DNA of 64,000 nt, from contig PXRX01000045.1 of NCBI GenBank assembly GCA_003023195.1, positions 5,719 to 69,718 on the forward strand, given 5' to 3'. The notes under the pieces are model-generated. The model worked only from the letters and a program-made list of their open reading frames with translations. It had not been told where the DNA came from and did no database searches. The stretch is from Halobacteriales archaeon QS_8_69_26 (GTDB lineage Archaea > Halobacteriota > Halobacteria > Halobacteriales > SW-7-71-33). Below are positions 17,398-26,094 of this stretch, in pieces; position 1 is the first letter of the stretch, and each line of letters starts with the position of its first letter. A program made the translations under genes and the position numbers.

Positions 17398-17895
17398 ATG
17401 GCGGGTGACGGAGCGTTCGGGCTGGACCTCGAACTCACCGAGCGCGAACGCAGCCTCGACTCGCACGAGAACACCCTCGAGGTCCACCTGGAGGGCGGCG
17501 ACGTCCAGTACCACGGCCCCTACGGGGAAGGTATCCGCGGCCGGTTCGAAACGAGGAGCGTCGCCTTCGAACTGGACGACGACCAGCGCAGGGCGGTCCG
17601 GCGGACGCTGGACAACCCCGAGTTCCGTCGGTCCATCGAGGAGACGCACTGGCCCGACACGGGGAGGATGCCGACCCGGGAGGTAGAAATCGAGGGGACG
17701 GTCCTCCTCGACGGGGAGTCCTACGGGATACACGTCGAGGGTGTGACGCGGGTCAAGGGCAAGCCGACGGACATGGAGTACCTTGAGCAGGCGACGGGCC
17801 TGCTCACCCTGTGCCGGCGGTTCCAGGGCTGGGCCGAGGCGGCGAACGACCGGGCGTGGTGGACCCCCCTCGGCTGGACCCCGTTCGGCCCCTGA
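17398..17895 (+). CDS. Conserved-looking protein of unknown function
   Basis: A 165-residue soluble acidic protein without a recognised domain. The first part has alternating beta strands (FGLDLELTERERSLDSHENTL, then VQYHGPYGEGI), followed by a helical stretch (DDDQRRAVRRTLDNPEFRRSIEE) and a C-terminal helix (YLEQATGLLTLCRRFQGWAEAAND) ending in a WWTPLGW tail. No signal peptide or membrane segment is present. The ATG at 17398 is chosen because the longer reading crosses the repeat region. The coding bias matches its neighbours, so it is probably real. Confidence 0.6.
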   Translation: MAGDGAFGLDLELTERERSLDSHENTLEVHLEGGDVQYHGPYGEGIRGRFETRSVAFELDDDQRRAVRRTLDNPEFRRSIEETHWPDTGRMPTREVEIEGTVLLDGESYGIHVEGVTRVKGKPTDMEYLEQATGLLTLCRRFQGWAEAANDRAWWTPLGWTPFGP

Positions 17896-18023
17896 AACCG
17901 GCGGACTGCAGAGCCCCGGGGGAGTCGATCCGTGAAGCCCGCTCCGCCGCCGGGGAACCGACCGTCTCCCTCCCCCGGCACCCGCCCGGAGGTTTATACC
18001 GGAGGGGGCGACCACCGGGTCCC

Positions 18024-19730
18024 ATGACCGGCACCGATCCCGACAGCGGGGAGGTCGACCCGGCCGCCCTCGACCGGCGGCTACGGGCCGTCGAGCGGGC
18101 GCTGACCGACGGCGAGGGCGACGCGGCCGACCTCCCCGACCTCGCGGCACTGGCCGACCGGGTGTCGACCCTGGAGGACCGGGTCGACCCCGTCGAGGAC
18201 CGACTCGAAGAGCAGAAGGCCGCGATCCAGGCGGTCCGAGGGTACGTCGGAAACGTCCGCGCGGTCAACCGCGACGTCGAGGAGCGGGCCGACGCGGCCC
18301 TCGCGGCCGTCCAGTCGGTCGAGTACCGCCTCGACGGTCACGACGCTCCCCGCCGCCCGGTCGGCCACGACGACGGTGTGGACGGCCGGATCGATTCCCC
18401 CCCGGTGGACGCCGACGAGGGGGAGTGGTACGACGCCGGCGACGGCACCCTGACGAAGGTCTACGACCGTCGGGGAACCGACGACGATACCACTGGGGAC
18501 CGCGGCGAGGGTTCGGGAATCCACCCCTCGGACGGGGACGGGAACCGCGACGATGCGAGGGTCGATCCGGGGGACGGGAACCACGACGATGCGAGGGTCG
18601 ATCCGGGGGACGGGAACCGCGACGATGCGAGGATCGATCCGGGGGACGGGAACCGCGACGATGCGAGGATCGATCAGGGAGGCAGGAACCGCGACGATGC
18701 GGGGCGGTCGGAACCCCGGACCGATTCCGTTCCGCGCACGGAACCGGTCGAGAGCGGGGGTGACACCGACGCGGCCGGGAATTCGACGGGCGACGCCCGG
18801 GGCGGGGACGATTCGGGGGTCGACTGGCAGGACGTCGTCTCGCCCCCGGCGGACGACGCGGGAGGACGGTCGGGAACGCGGGAGTCCGGTGGCCCGGACT
18901 CGCCCGACGGTGCCGGGGGTGGATCCCCGGCGTCGGACGGTGCAGGGAGTGGATCCCCGGTACCCGACCGGGCCGGGTGGGACTCCCCGGTGCACGACGG
19001 TACTGGAGAGGGATCCGCGGGGTCGCAGGGGACCGAACCGGGGGACGCCGGGGACTCCGCGCCGTCCAGTGACTCCCCGACTGCCGGCGATCCCTCGACG
19101 GCCGGCGCCGCCGACCCGGTCGACGTTGACAGGAGCGAGTGGCCCACGTTCGGGGACGGGACGGACGTCGGGGGCAGGTCGTCGGGGCAGTCCGGTAGTG
19201 ATCGCGCCGGCGACCCGGGAACCGCCGGTGATCGCGCCGAGGGAGCGGGAACCGGCGGTGATCGCGCCGAGGGAGCGGGAACCGGCCGTGGACACGAAGC
19301 GAATACGGGAACCGCCAGTGGCCACGAGAGAGAAGCGGGAACCGCCAGTCCCCGGGGCGGGGAGGGGGGATCAGGTGGAGTCAGCCGCGGTTCCGTTCGG
19401 TCCGGCCGGACACCGTCCGACCGGCCGGGGCGGTCCGATAGTGACCGGACGGGACGGGCCGACGGTGGCCGGACGGATCGCACCGACCGGACCGACGCGG
19501 GGGCCGGGAGGCGCAGTCCCGGTCGCGGGGGTCCGGGCGGCAGTACCCGGTCCAGGGGCGACGACGATCCGTGCGGGGTCGACGGGGAGTGGACCTGGCC
19601 GCCGGACGGCCGCCGGGACGTGGAGCGAGCGACCCCGTGGGGCGCGCCGGATCCCGTCCCGCCGGCCGACGCGGACCGGGAGGACCACGACGACGAGGGG
19701 CTACTGGCGCGCCTGCGGAGCGCGCTGTAA
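18024..19730 (+). CDS. DUF7310-like coiled-coil protein with long low-complexity tail
   Basis: A 568-residue acidic protein. Residues 1-110 form a predicted coiled coil (LADRVSTLEDRVDPVEDRLE, then YVGNVRAVNRDVEERADAALA). This resembles the haloarchaeal DUF7310 coiled-coil family, which I recall next to type IV pilus ATPase genes. The middle holds five 12-residue repeats (DGNRDDARVDPG type, 36-bp DNA period, about 18535-18710), followed by more than 250 residues rich in Gly, Ser, Asp and Arg. A conserved C-terminal patch (WTWPPDGRRDVERATPWGAP and DDEGLLARLRSAL) suggests the frame is under selection to its end. The next gene starts 5 bp after its stop. Confidence 0.6.
   Translation: MTGTDPDSGEVDPAALDRRLRAVERALTDGEGDAADLPDLAALADRVSTLEDRVDPVEDRLEEQKAAIQAVRGYVGNVRAVNRDVEERADAALAAVQSVEYRLDGHDAPRRPVGHDDGVDGRIDSPPVDADEGEWYDAGDGTLTKVYDRRGTDDDTTGDRGEGSGIHPSDGDGNRDDARVDPGDGNHDDARVDPGDGNRDDARIDPGDGNRDDARIDQGGRNRDDAGRSEPRTDSVPRTEPVESGGDTDAAGNSTGDARGGDDSGVDWQDVVSPPADDAGGRSGTRESGGPDSPDGAGGGSPASDGAGSGSPVPDRAGWDSPVHDGTGEGSAGSQGTEPGDAGDSAPSSDSPTAGDPSTAGAADPVDVDRSEWPTFGDGTDVGGRSSGQSGSDRAGDPGTAGDRAEGAGTGGDRAEGAGTGRGHEANTGTASGHEREAGTASPRGGEGGSGGVSRGSVRSGRTPSDRPGRSDSDRTGRADGGRTDRTDRTDAGAGRRSPGRGGPGGSTRSRGDDDPCGVDGEWTWPPDGRRDVERATPWGAPDPVPPADADREDHDDEGLLARLRSAL
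18535..18710 (+). repeat. 36-bp in-frame microrepeats
   Basis: Five direct repeats of about 36 bp encode DGNRDDARVDPG and variants (H for R, I for V, and a diverged last unit GGRNRDDAG). The period is a multiple of three and the copies are nearly identical, indicating recent slippage or unequal recombination. Confidence 0.8.
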
Positions 19731-19734
19731 CCCC

Positions 19735-20190
19735 GTGGCGCCGCTCCCGGACCCGACCTGCCGGTGCGAGGCGCGGCTGGCGGGGTCGGTCCTCGTCGTC
19801 GACGCCCGGGACTGTCCCGGCGGGGCCGACCTCTCGAACGCGCCGGGGTGTCGCGCCACGGTCGTCACCGCGCTCGCCGGGCAGAACGCCCGCGCGATCC
19901 GGGCGGAGAGTGGCGAGAACCGGTACGGCCCGGGGGTGGTCGCCCTCCTGGTCGCGGCGGGCCGGTTCGCCGACGCCGTCGCGGACCGGGACGAGCGCCT
20001 GGCCCGCCTGGCCCGCCTGGATCCGAGGGGTGCGGCCCGCCGGGCGACCGCCCGCGGCGGTCCCGTCGCCGACCTCGCGGCAGAAACCGGACTGGCGGTC
20101 GTCGCCGACGGCCTCGGTGGGACCTGGGATCCGTCGCTGTCGGTGGATCGATCAGGGAGGGGACCCCGCCATCCGGAGAACTCCGGGTGA
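19735..20190 (+). CDS. Short Cys-containing protein, possibly an isolated N-terminal domain of a pilus ATPase
   Basis: A 151-residue protein starting at a GTG five bases after the coiled-coil gene. The body contains CRCEARLAGSVLVVDARDCP, CRATVVTALAGQN and VVALLVAAGRFADAVADRDERL. These resemble the N-terminal domain that I recall on haloarchaeal type II/IV secretion-type ATPases, normally encoded after a DUF7310 gene. Here the protein stops at residue 151 after a tail with no similarity to an ATPase. No Walker motif follows, and the next gene is an unrelated Nudix hydrolase. This could be a truncated remnant or a stand-alone protein; the family link is from memory. Confidence 0.4.
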   Translation: MAPLPDPTCRCEARLAGSVLVVDARDCPGGADLSNAPGCRATVVTALAGQNARAIRAESGENRYGPGVVALLVAAGRFADAVADRDERLARLARLDPRGAARRATARGGPVADLAAETGLAVVADGLGGTWDPSLSVDRSGRGPRHPENSG

Positions 20191-20248
20191 GTCGGTGACC
20201 GCGAGCGGGGATCGACCCGCGGGACCGCCCGTTCGGCGGGACGGCCGG

Positions 20249-20833
20249 TCAGGCCACGTCGGTGTCGGCCCGCGCCGGCGCCCGCCAGTCGGTGGTCATC
20301 TCCAGCAACTGGACGACGATCCGCCCGGTCGCGCCCCAGACGGTGTAGCCGTCGACGTGGAAGTAGTGGATGAGTATCTCGCCGTAGTGAGGGTGGGTGC
20401 GGCGCTCGTGTTCGTGGTTGTCGGGGTCGACGAACCCGGCGAGGGGGAGCGCGACCACCTCCGCGACCTCGCTGTCGTCGGGGTCGTACTCGCGGTCGGT
20501 GACCCGGGCGACGAAGGGTGTGACGGCGTACTCGGTTATCGTCCGGATGTCGTCGAGGCGCCCGACGACGTCGGCCTCCTCGGGGCGGAGACCGATCTCC
20601 TCGTTGCCCTCCCGGAGGGCGGTCGCGAGGATGTCGCTGTCCTCGGGTTCGCGCCCGCCGCCCGGGAAACTCATCTGGCCCGGGTGTTCCTCCAGGTGGT
20701 CGGCCCGCTTGGTGAAGACCAGGTGGTGGCCCTCGTCCCGGTCGATGGCCGGGATGACGACCCCCGCGTCGTTGGGTTCGTCCGTTATCGCGTGGGGGTC
20801 GTGGTCCGCGACCCGGTCCAGGTCGGCGTACAC
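20249..20833 (-). CDS. Nudix hydrolase, CoA-pyrophosphatase-like
   Basis: A 194-residue Nudix protein. The Nudix box is intact: GGGREPEDSDILATALREGN then EEIGL. Ahead of it lies VFTKRADHLEEHPGQMSFPG, which fits the extra signature of CoA pyrophosphatases (NuCoA subgroup). The likely reaction is hydrolysis of CoA or acyl-CoA to phosphopantetheine and 3',5'-ADP. It ends with VWGATGRIVVQLLEM, as in that subgroup. The substrate is inferred from the signature. Confidence 0.8.
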   Translation of the reverse strand: MYADLDRVADHDPHAITDEPNDAGVVIPAIDRDEGHHLVFTKRADHLEEHPGQMSFPGGGREPEDSDILATALREGNEEIGLRPEEADVVGRLDDIRTITEYAVTPFVARVTDREYDPDDSEVAEVVALPLAGFVDPDNHEHERRTHPHYGEILIHYFHVDGYTVWGATGRIVVQLLEMTTDWRAPARADTDVA

Positions 20834-20953
20834 GGTCAGGCCACCTCCGTCGCGGCGGCCGTCCGGGGCGGTGGTTCCGGGTGGCTGACGGGCCGGCGCG
20901 CCGGTCGCCGGTCCGGGGCGTTCATGTGCCCGGAACGTGGGGCGCCGGCGGCA

Positions 20954-22108
20954 TTAGCTTTCGCCCTCGGGATCACCCGCGGCCGACCTGGTGGTGCCGT
21001 ACTCCTCGCTCCCGGCCCCCTCGTCGACCGCGCGCCGGGAGGCGCGGCGCACCGCCGCCGGGTCCAGTGGCGCGTCCCGCCAGGCGGGGAGCCGCCGGTC
21101 CTCGCCCGGCGGGGCGACCGCGCCGGCGTACGCCTCGACCTGTTCGCGTTCCGCGGCCCGGTCGTACTCGAGGCCGTTGAACCGCGCGTCCGCGGCGTAC
21201 CCGTCGATCAGTCGCTCGGCGGCCCGCCGGTAGCGGTCCGGGAGGGTCGCGTAGTCGGGGGTCACGCCGCCCTCCTCGACGACACGCAGGAGGGCGGCGC
21301 CGACCTCCCGGCTCATCTCGGAGAGGCCCGTCGGGCCGGAGACCGACCGGTGGTCGTGTTCGTGGCGGCCCAGGTCGACCTGGGCGGTGCCGCGCACGTC
21401 GGCGTGTTCGAAGGCGTCGCCGAGGGTCCCGACCTCCAGTCCCCACCCGCGCTGGACCCGGAACCGCCGGGTCAGGTCCGCCGTCGCGGCGAACTCCCCG
21501 GCCAGGGCGTACCGGAAGGCGTCCAGGTACGCCAGCACGGGGGCGTCGTGGGCGTCGGCGAGCGCCCGCACCACCGGCACGAAAAAGAGGCGGAACAGCC
21601 GGCCGTAGAGGCGGTCGTTCTCGACGCGGGCGTAGTACCCCTTCGAGAACGAGAAGCCCGGTTCCTCGAAGGGGGCCAGGAGCCGGTGGAGGTGGGCCCC
21701 CGAGAACGTCGTGCTGTCGGCGTCGACGAGGGCGACGTACTCGGCGGCCTCGGCGGCCAGTCCCAGCGCGAGCCAGACGTCCCGGCCCTTTCCGGCCTCG
21801 CCGTCGAGGCCGGCGTCGGAAAGCAGCGCCTCGACGCGGGGCGCGTTGCACCACAGCACCTCGACCGGGAGGTCGAACCCCTCCAGCCACTCCCGGAACG
21901 GCTCGACCCGTTCGGGCGGGACCCGGAGCGGAACGATCACCCGTTCCGGGTCGACGGCGGCGAGCGCCGAGAGGGTGCGCTCGGCGGCCAGGTCGGCGTA
22001 CTCCCGGTCGGTCATCGGGACCACGACCGCCGCCCGGTCGGTCGGCGCCGCCGGGCAGGGGTCGGTCAGGTCGTGGAGCGTGGTGATCCGTTCCTGGACG
22101 TACTCCAT
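20954..22108 (-). CDS. GpgS-like glycosyltransferase (glucosyl/mannosyl-3-phosphoglycerate synthase family)
   Basis: A 384-residue GT-A glycosyltransferase. The nucleotide-sugar metal site is VALVDADSTTF (DAD motif). GKGRDVWLALGLA, FSFSKGYYARVENDRLYGRL, the ALAGEFA loop and RGWGLEVGTLGDAF match the GT81 glucosyl-3-phosphoglycerate synthase pattern. Such enzymes make the phosphorylated precursor of glucosylglycerate or mannosylglycerate, compatible solutes useful to a halophile. The C-terminal 60 residues are unusually rich in Arg and Ala and look like a lineage-specific tail. Donor and acceptor are inferred. Confidence 0.7.
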   Translation of the reverse strand: MEYVQERITTLHDLTDPCPAAPTDRAAVVVPMTDREYADLAAERTLSALAAVDPERVIVPLRVPPERVEPFREWLEGFDLPVEVLWCNAPRVEALLSDAGLDGEAGKGRDVWLALGLAAEAAEYVALVDADSTTFSGAHLHRLLAPFEEPGFSFSKGYYARVENDRLYGRLFRLFFVPVVRALADAHDAPVLAYLDAFRYALAGEFAATADLTRRFRVQRGWGLEVGTLGDAFEHADVRGTAQVDLGRHEHDHRSVSGPTGLSEMSREVGAALLRVVEEGGVTPDYATLPDRYRRAAERLIDGYAADARFNGLEYDRAAEREQVEAYAGAVAPPGEDRRLPAWRDAPLDPAAVRRASRRAVDEGAGSEEYGTTRSAAGDPEGES

Positions 22109-22222
22109 CGGTCGCGTTCCGGGCCGGGCGGCCTAAATCCCGGCGACACCCGTCGCGGCCTGCCGCCTCTGGACGGGCGTGCTCGCGGCGGCCGCCGAGA
22201 GGGGTCGATCGGGGGGTGTGCC

Positions 22223-22290
22223 GGCGTCACCCGGGCGATCGGGCGTCACCCGGGCGATCGGGCGTCACCCGGGCGATCCGGCGTCACTCG
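22223..22290. repeat. 19-bp tandem repeats containing the stop codon of the lipoprotein gene
   Basis: GGCGTCACCCGGGCGATCG-type units start at 22223, 22242 and 22261, with a partial fourth at 22280. Each holds TCA (TGA on the minus strand). The 19-bp period shifts frame by one, so the minus-strand gene reads through TGA copies at 22284 and 22265 and stops at the copy at 22246-22248, adding a TPDRPGDARSPG tail. Confidence 0.85.
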
Positions 22291-23658
22291 CCCGGGCGGG
22301 TCGGCGGTGACGGTGACGTTCCCGTCGCTCGCGGTGACGCTCGCCGTCCCCACGAACGCCTCCGGCCCCATCAGCAGGACGACGGTCCCGGAACTCGGCC
22401 GCGTCACCCGGAGGGATCCCCCGACGGCCTCGCCTCGGCGGTCGGCGAACCGCCGGGCGGCGTCCTCGAACTCGTCGGCCTCGTCGGCGTCGTCCCACCG
22501 GACGACCCAGGCGTACCCGGCGTCGTTACCGGCGGCGAACGCGACGGGGGAGTCGTTCCCCCACCCGGTCGCCGCGGCGGCCGCATCCTCCCTGGGGAGT
22601 TCGCTCCGGAGGGCCGCCCTGAGGACGTGTTCGCCCTGCCGCCCGCGTCGGGTCACGTCCCAGCCGGGGGCGTCGGCGGTCACCGACAGCGAGTGGGCCG
22701 GTTCGACGCCGGGTCCGTGGATCACCCCCTCCATCGTGGCTGGCGGGTCGGCGTACGCGCCCCACAGTTCGCCCGGGCCGTCGAGTCGCCGGTCGAGGTA
22801 GCGGGCGCCGAAGTAGTACTCGGCGGTCACCGGCAGGATCCACGGGGGTCGGGTCCGGTAGTGGCGGGCACGGGTGTCGATGGGCGTGTTCCCGTCGGCG
22901 TTGGTCACGCCGTACCGGTCGGCGTAGACCTGGGTAACGTACACCGCGCCGCCCTCCGTGAGTGCGGTCCGTACGTCGGCGTCCAGTTCCTCCGGGAACA
23001 GCGGACCGGCCTCGTCCCGGCGCTGGTCCTGGATCACGTGGACGAACTCGTGGGCAAGCGTCACCGCCAGGTCCTCGGGCGGGACGTCCTCGGTGGTAGT
23101 GTTCTGGAACAGCAGGATGACGGAATCGGCCGACCCGGCCGCAGCGTAGGAGTTGTTCAGCGACGCCCCCGCCGGCCTCGCCAGCCCCACGAGTTCCGCG
23201 AAGGGATCGGGGTCGGGGGTACCCCGGTGGTACCCCGAGGGGTTCACCCGGACCACCGGCGGGTCGGCGTCGACGCCGAGGAGGGCCTGTACCCGCCGGA
23301 AGACCAGCGTGGCGTTCACCGGGAGGGTACCGTTCTCGACCCGAACCCGATCGGCCCCCTCGTCGGGGTCCGCGGTGGTCGTCCCCGTCGTCGCGCGGGT
23401 TGTCGTCGGGAATCGCTCGGTCCGGGTCGTCGAGGTAGTCGCGTCCGTCCCGGCGGGGGTGGCCGTCCCGGCCGAGGTGGCCGTTCCGGCAGTCGTCGGC
23501 GTCGCGTCGGTTGGCGGTCGGTCCGTCGTCGGTTCGGGAGTCGGTTCCGGCGTCGCGTCCGGGGATCCGGAACACCCCGCAGTCACGAGGAGGAGGGCGA
23601 CCGCGAGGGCCGCGAGCGAGGAGGGCCGGACGGCCGGATCGGTCGGGGACCACGACAT
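22246..23658 (-). CDS. Exported lipoprotein with HExxH motif (Hvo_1808-type surface protein)
   Basis: A 470-residue lipoprotein with a hydrophobic signal and lipobox (LLLVTAGCSG). A Thr/Pro-rich linker (about 30-95) follows, as in many haloarchaeal cell-surface lipoproteins. The mature domain holds LAVTLAHEFVHVIQDQ with HEFVH at 203-207, a zincin-type metal motif, and a downstream Glu-rich stretch (LTEGGAVYVTQ) that could supply the third ligand. I recall the haloarchaeal Hvo_1808 surface-protein family with a similar HExVHxxQDQ motif. Protease activity is likely but unproven. The C-terminus runs into the 19-bp repeats that also supply its stop. Confidence 0.7.
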   Translation of the reverse strand: MSWSPTDPAVRPSSLAALAVALLLVTAGCSGSPDATPEPTPEPTTDRPPTDATPTTAGTATSAGTATPAGTDATTSTTRTERFPTTTRATTGTTTADPDEGADRVRVENGTLPVNATLVFRRVQALLGVDADPPVVRVNPSGYHRGTPDPDPFAELVGLARPAGASLNNSYAAAGSADSVILLFQNTTTEDVPPEDLAVTLAHEFVHVIQDQRRDEAGPLFPEELDADVRTALTEGGAVYVTQVYADRYGVTNADGNTPIDTRARHYRTRPPWILPVTAEYYFGARYLDRRLDGPGELWGAYADPPATMEGVIHGPGVEPAHSLSVTADAPGWDVTRRGRQGEHVLRAALRSELPREDAAAAATGWGNDSPVAFAAGNDAGYAWVVRWDDADEADEFEDAARRFADRRGEAVGGSLRVTRPSSGTVVLLMGPEAFVGTASVTASDGNVTVTADPPGRVTPDRPGDARSPG

Positions 23659-23742
23659 ACCCGGCGGGTTCGGACGCCGGCGACGAAAAATTTCCGCCGA
23701 TCGACAGGTCGGTCCTCCGTTGCCCGGACCGGTCTCCCCGCC

Positions 23743-24981
23743 TCAGGCCGGGGACGCACCCGAGGGGATCCGGCCGGCACGGTACAGCGCCAGGAGGACG
23801 ACCAGCAGTGCGAACAGGCCGACCGCGAACCCCTGGAAGACGGCGTCGAATCCGACGCCGAGGTCCCGGAGCGATCCGACGATAACGCTCCCCGTCGCCG
23901 AGACGAGCATCATGGTCGCGCTGTAGGCCGCGTAGGCGCTCCCGCGGTGGTGGTCGGGCAGCGAGTCCAGCAGGAAGGTGTCGATGGCGGGGAACAGGCT
24001 GTGGATGACCAGACCCACCAGGACGCTGACCGCCACCAGCGCCGCCAGCCCCTGGGCGGCCGTCAGGGCGAGCACGCAGGCGACGAAGGCGCCGATGAGC
24101 GAGAGCAACAGCGGGACGTACGGCAGGCGGTCGGCCAGCCGACCGCCGAACCAGAACGCGGGCACCCCGGCGGCGAACGCGAGCGTCAGCAGGTTCCGCG
24201 CGGTCGGTTCCGTGACGGGCTTCGCGTCGACCAGGTAGCTCACGTAGAAGTTGAACACGCCGTTCCAGACCAGCCCCGTGATGCCGATGATGGCGACCCC
24301 GCTGACGATCAGCGGCCACTGGCTCCGGATCGCGCCGAGGAAGTCCCGGTCGTCGGCCCCGGCCCGGGGCAGGTCCGCGCGCCGGGCGAAGGCAGCGAGC
24401 GCGACGGTCGCCAGGCCGGCGACGACGGCGACGATGACGAACACGTCCCGCCAGGTACCGGCCGCCAGCACCGCCCCGGCCAGCACCGGCGCCCCGACGG
24501 CCGCGACCTGGTTGGCGGTGCCGTGGATCCCGATGGCTCGCCCGACCTGGCCGGGGAACAGTTCGCTCACCAGCGGGTTGGCGGCGATGAAGTAGACGCC
24601 CGTCGCCAGCCCCATCGCCAGGGCGCCGGCGTACAGCCCCAGCGGGGACTCGACCGTCGAAGTGAACAGCGCGGCTGCCGTCAGGACCCCCCCGGCCGCG
24701 AGCACGACCCGGTGGCGGGCCACCCGGGTCAGCAGGTAACCCGTCGGCAGGCGCGGTGCGGCGCTACCCAGCCACGCCAGCGTCGCCACCAGCCCCGCCT
24801 CGCCGGCGGAGATGCCGAACGTCCGGATGAACGGCTCGATGAGCGGCGCGAACACGACCCGCGAGAGGTTCATCACGAACACGAGCCCGCACATCGAGGC
24901 GAAAAGTCGCACCCGGCCCGTCCGAACCCCGGTCGAGTCGTCCGGCGACTCCACGGCCCCCTCGGTTCTGACCTCGGCCAC
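23743..24981 (-). CDS. MFS transporter
   Basis: A 412-residue inner-membrane protein with about twelve hydrophobic segments after a 25-residue hydrophilic N-terminus. Family marks are the LPTGYLLTRVARHRVV loop between segments 2 and 3, and the corresponding GGRLADRLPYVPL loop in the second half. The substrate is unknown. A small perfect palindrome (25012-25026) overlaps the expected promoter position 31 bp ahead of the start, suggesting repression by a dimeric regulator. Confidence 0.85.
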   Translation of the reverse strand: MAEVRTEGAVESPDDSTGVRTGRVRLFASMCGLVFVMNLSRVVFAPLIEPFIRTFGISAGEAGLVATLAWLGSAAPRLPTGYLLTRVARHRVVLAAGGVLTAAALFTSTVESPLGLYAGALAMGLATGVYFIAANPLVSELFPGQVGRAIGIHGTANQVAAVGAPVLAGAVLAAGTWRDVFVIVAVVAGLATVALAAFARRADLPRAGADDRDFLGAIRSQWPLIVSGVAIIGITGLVWNGVFNFYVSYLVDAKPVTEPTARNLLTLAFAAGVPAFWFGGRLADRLPYVPLLLSLIGAFVACVLALTAAQGLAALVAVSVLVGLVIHSLFPAIDTFLLDSLPDHHRGSAYAAYSATMMLVSATGSVIVGSLRDLGVGFDAVFQGFAVGLFALLVVLLALYRAGRIPSGASPA

Positions 24982-25011
24982 GCGTCCGGTTGGACCGCGG
25001 ACCGTTCAAGC

Positions 25012-25026
25012 CTTTCGAATCGAAAG
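25012..25026. promoter_or_regulatory. Possible operator for the MFS gene
   Basis: CTTTCGA-A-TCGAAAG has perfect 7-bp arms around one base. It lies 31-45 bp ahead of the minus-strand start at 24981, where the TATA/BRE of a leaderless transcript would be. No second copy was noticed in the window. Confidence 0.4.
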
Positions 25027-25163
25027 CTCCGGCCGGCAGGGGGATCCCCCGGCGATCAACCGAAACGGCCGGTGGCCGAGGCCCGCCGGGACCCGTCGCC
25101 CGGTCGACGCCGTCCGGTTCCCCCGATCCGAACGGGTAAGCCGCCGCCGTCCCAAGCGGGTGC

Positions 25164-25748
25164 GTGACCGACGCTCCGGTGCCCGCGGCGGTCCGCGAGG
25201 ACGACCGCTGGGAACTCGTCGAGGAGACGGAGGAGGACCTCGGTAAGACGGGGCCGGTCCGGGTGACCGCCCGCCGGACGCTGTACGGGGACCGGCGGCT
25301 CCGCGAACGGGTCCGCGAGGCGACGGGCGTCGACCGCCAGTGGCGCTCGCTGTTCGCCAGCACGCTGGTCACGGCCCCGCCGCTGTCCCGCGGTATCACC
25401 GACCTCGTGGTGCGGACGGTCGCCGCCCCGGTGGCGGGCTCCCGGTTCGCCGCCGACCTCCGGGACCGGGGGTTCGAGGGCGTCGGATCGGTCGAGACCA
25501 GCCGTCCGACGGTCGGGGACGGAACGCGCGCCCGGGCCACCCGATTCTCGGCCCGGATCCCCGTCGAGGGCGCCGACCCCGTCGACGCCGAGGCGCTGCT
25601 GGCGGTGTGGGGACGCGACGACCACATGCTCGCGGCCGGCGGTACCTACCCCGTCGGACGGCTCCGCACGGCGGCGGGCGAGGCCCCCTTCGACCCGCCC
25701 GCCGAGTACCGCCGGGACCTGCTGGAACTGATCCGGACCGTCGGGTGA
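25164..25748 (+). CDS. Haloarchaeal-type protein of unknown function
   Basis: A 194-residue soluble protein from a GTG start. It reads as alternating strands and helices (WELVEETEEDLGKTGPVRVT, then RFAADLRDRGFEGVGSVE) and ends in DLLELIRTVG. No catalytic motif or membrane segment is evident. It may belong to a haloarchaeal DUF, but I cannot name it with confidence. Its last 11 codons and stop lie in the first unit of a 35-bp tandem triplication. It is divergent from the MFS transporter. Confidence 0.65.
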   Translation: MTDAPVPAAVREDDRWELVEETEEDLGKTGPVRVTARRTLYGDRRLRERVREATGVDRQWRSLFASTLVTAPPLSRGITDLVVRTVAAPVAGSRFAADLRDRGFEGVGSVETSRPTVGDGTRARATRFSARIPVEGADPVDAEALLAVWGRDDHMLAAGGTYPVGRLRTAAGEAPFDPPAEYRRDLLELIRTVG

Positions 25749-25818
25749 AGGACCTGCTGGAACTGATCCGGACCGTCGGGTGAAGGACCTGCTGGAACTG
25801 ATCCGGACCGTCGGGTGA
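25714..25818. repeat. Three 35-bp tandem copies of a gene's 3' end including the stop
   Basis: Units at 25714-25748, 25749-25783 and 25784-25818 are essentially identical and each ends in TGA. The first is the real C-terminus (DLLELIRTVG, stop); the next two are downstream and untranslated. The 35-bp period shifts frame, so readthrough would not regenerate the peptide. Confidence 0.9.
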
Positions 25819-25845
25819 CCGGCGGGGACCCCCTCACGACCGCCC

Positions 25846-25935
25846 TCAGAGGAGGACGGCCAGGAGGATGCCGCCCAGGATCAGCATCAGGACGAGCGTC
25901 GCGAACACCATGAAGAACCTGTCTGCCGCGTCCAT
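25846..25935 (-). CDS. 29-residue single-span membrane peptide
   Basis: Reading from the ATG at 25935, the peptide is MDAADRFFMVF followed by a run of Ala, Thr, Leu, Val and Ile up to a terminal AVLL and a TGA. It has a short charged N-terminus and one membrane helix covering most of its length. Haloarchaea encode many such tiny membrane proteins. The absence of stops with good codon bias supports it, but there is no homology argument available to me. Confidence 0.45.
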   Translation of the reverse strand: MDAADRFFMVFATLVLMLILGGILLAVLL

Positions 25936-26094
25936 GTGCGGTCGTGTCGCGGCCCGAGTATTTCGGTTTTCCCCTCCGCGGCGGCACCGGGTCGAGTTCC
26001 GCTCCGCGGTGGTTACTGGGGTCCGACTCCTGTCCCGGAGGGGCCACGCGGGATCCCGATACGTCTATCCGTAGTGGGACGCATAGGTACGGTC

